Shown here in pieces: positions 32,356-33,294 of a DNA stretch of 33,294 nucleotides (the first letter of the stretch is position 1; each line of letters starts with the position of its first letter). Below the pieces are notes generated by a model. It did no database searches and was not told the origin of the DNA. It saw only the letters and a program-made list of their open reading frames with translations. This DNA is from Giesbergeria sp. (lineage in GTDB: Bacteria > Pseudomonadota > Gammaproteobacteria > Burkholderiales > Burkholderiaceae_C): positions 1 to 33,294 of the forward strand of contig JAGNYI010000007.1 of NCBI GenBank assembly GCA_017985015.1. The letters are read 5' to 3'. The translations under genes were made by a program, and so were the position numbers.

Positions 32356-33294
32356 TCAGGCCCAGTCGCGCGGCACGAGGAAATACTCGGTCAATTTCGC
32401 CTCGGGCGAGCCCGCTTCGGGCGCGCGCCGATAGGCCCAGCTGGCCAGTGGCGGCATGGACAGGAGGATGGATTCGGTGCGCCCGCCCGACTGCAGGCCA
32501 AAGTGTGTGCCGCGGTCCCACACCAGGTTGAACTCCACATAGCGGCCGCGCCGATAGAGCTGGAAATCGCGCTCGCGTTCGCCGTACGGCGTGCCCTGGC
32601 GCTTTTCCACGATCGGCAGATAGGCGGGCAAAAAGGCGTCGCCCACGGCCTGTGTCATGGCCATGCTTTGTGCAAGCCCGAGCTCGGAAAAATCGTCAAA
32701 AAACACGCCCCCCACGCCGCGCTGCTCGCTGCGGTGCTTGAGGCTGAAGTAGTCGTCGCACCACTGCTTGAAGCGCGGGTATTTGTCGCCCCCAAACGGG
32801 GCCAGGGCCTGTTGGCAGATGCGATGGAAATGCACTGCGTCTTCGTCAAAACCGTAGTAAGGCGTCAGATCCATGCCGCCGCCAAACCAGCACACCGGCT
32901 GCGTGCCATGGTGGCCCGCCGCAATCATGCGCACGTTCATGTGCACCGTCGGCACATAGGGGTTGCGCGGGTGGAACACCAGCGACACGCCCATGGCCTC
33001 GAACGGCGCACCCGCCAGTTCGGGCCGGTGCTGGGTGGCGGACGGCGGCAGGCGCGGCCCGCGCACATGCGAGAAGCCACAGCCGGCGCGCTCAAAGATG
33101 CGCCCGCCTTCGATGATTTTCGTGATGCCTTCGCCCTGCAGCAGCTCGCCCTCGCCTTTTTTCCAGGGGTCCACCACGGCTTTGGCGCCGTCCTCGCCTT
33201 CGTCCTCAATGGCTTGCAGCGCGCCCATGATGCGGGTCTGCAGACCCAGAAGGTAGTCGCGCATGCCGGCCACGCCGGCGCTGCGCTCAAAGAT
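32356..33294 (-). CDS. hemF: Coproporphyrinogen III oxidase, oxygen-dependent (5' end near or beyond the window edge)
   Basis: The frame is open to the right edge (…IFERSAG before a GTG at 33273 and an ATG at 33264), so the true start may lie outside. At least 302 residues are present. HemF signatures: [68 protein letters not shown], and [35 protein letters not shown]. It oxidatively decarboxylates coproporphyrinogen III to protoporphyrinogen IX in the cytosol, using oxygen. The C-terminus [12 protein letters not shown] is complete. Confidence 0.94.
   Translation of the reverse strand: MFERSAGVAGMRDYLLGLQTRIMGALQAIEDEGEDGAKAVVDPWKKGEGELLQGEGITKIIEGGRIFERAGCGFSHVRGPRLPPSATQHRPELAGAPFEAMGVSLVFHPRNPYVPTVHMNVRMIAAGHHGTQPVCWFGGGMDLTPYYGFDEDAVHFHRICQQALAPFGGDKYPRFKQWCDDYFSLKHRSEQRGVGGVFFDDFSELGLAQSMAMTQAVGDAFLPAYLPIVEKRQGTPYGERERDFQLYRRGRYVEFNLVWDRGTHFGLQSGGRTESILLSMPPLASWAYRRAPEAGSPEAKLTEYFLVPRDWA

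Overview
The window looks like chromosomal DNA of a betaproteobacterium, most likely of the family Comamonadaceae (Acidovorax/Alicycliphilus/Comamonas-like). The evidence is high G+C, the Burkholderiales-type block sodB - xseA - exbB/exbD - lpxK - Trm112 - kdsB - adk, and the clusters pepA-holC // lptF-lptG - cbiX - cysB and rng-maf-rlmH-rsfS-hemF. No rRNA, tRNA, CRISPR array or transposase gene was seen. The assignment rests on recognised protein families and gene order, not on a database search.

Left edge (1-920): an A+T-richer gene whose stop codon lies inside an attC-like recombination site. This is the signature of an integron gene cassette, probably the last one of an array that continues to the left. 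The protein has a segment resembling the end of a Shedu/DUF4263 nuclease domain followed by a LamG/concanavalin-like beta-sandwich. It is the best candidate for something undescribed here.

1252-4320: a short accessory-looking stretch (hypothetical protein, ankyrin protein, DUF924 protein) and then a two-gene arsenic unit: arsR with a C-terminal cysteine cluster, and the arsenite methyltransferase arsM. 4359-9004: two unrelated NADP-isocitrate dehydrogenases (homodimeric icd and monomeric icd2), both on the minus strand, flanking two exported proteins on the plus strand. An inverted repeat upstream of icd2 may be an operator.

9005-15880: sodB, with a 161-bp MITE-like element between the gene and its terminator; xseA; a divergent intergenic region with two perfect DnaA boxes; then an envelope/LPS/nucleotide run (exbB, exbD, lpxK, Trm112-like, kdsB, adk). 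15881-20705: an asparaginase gene divergent from lexA, with two tandem SOS boxes between them; a doubtful small gene; a D-2-hydroxyacid dehydrogenase; and a livK-type binding protein.

20857-28264: pepA-holC-hypothetical (overlapping stops and starts) divergent from lptF-lptG (LPS export), then a CbiX-like chelatase, cysB (sulfur assimilation) and a methionine-type aminotransferase. 28414-33294: rng, maf, rlmH, rsfS (with a long histone-H1-like tail) and the 3' part of hemF, all on the minus strand.

A family of about 45-bp degenerate dispersed repeats (core AGCGCTT...AAGCTAT) occurs at least six times, mostly between genes. One copy is inside the lpxK reading frame and one supplies a stop codon.
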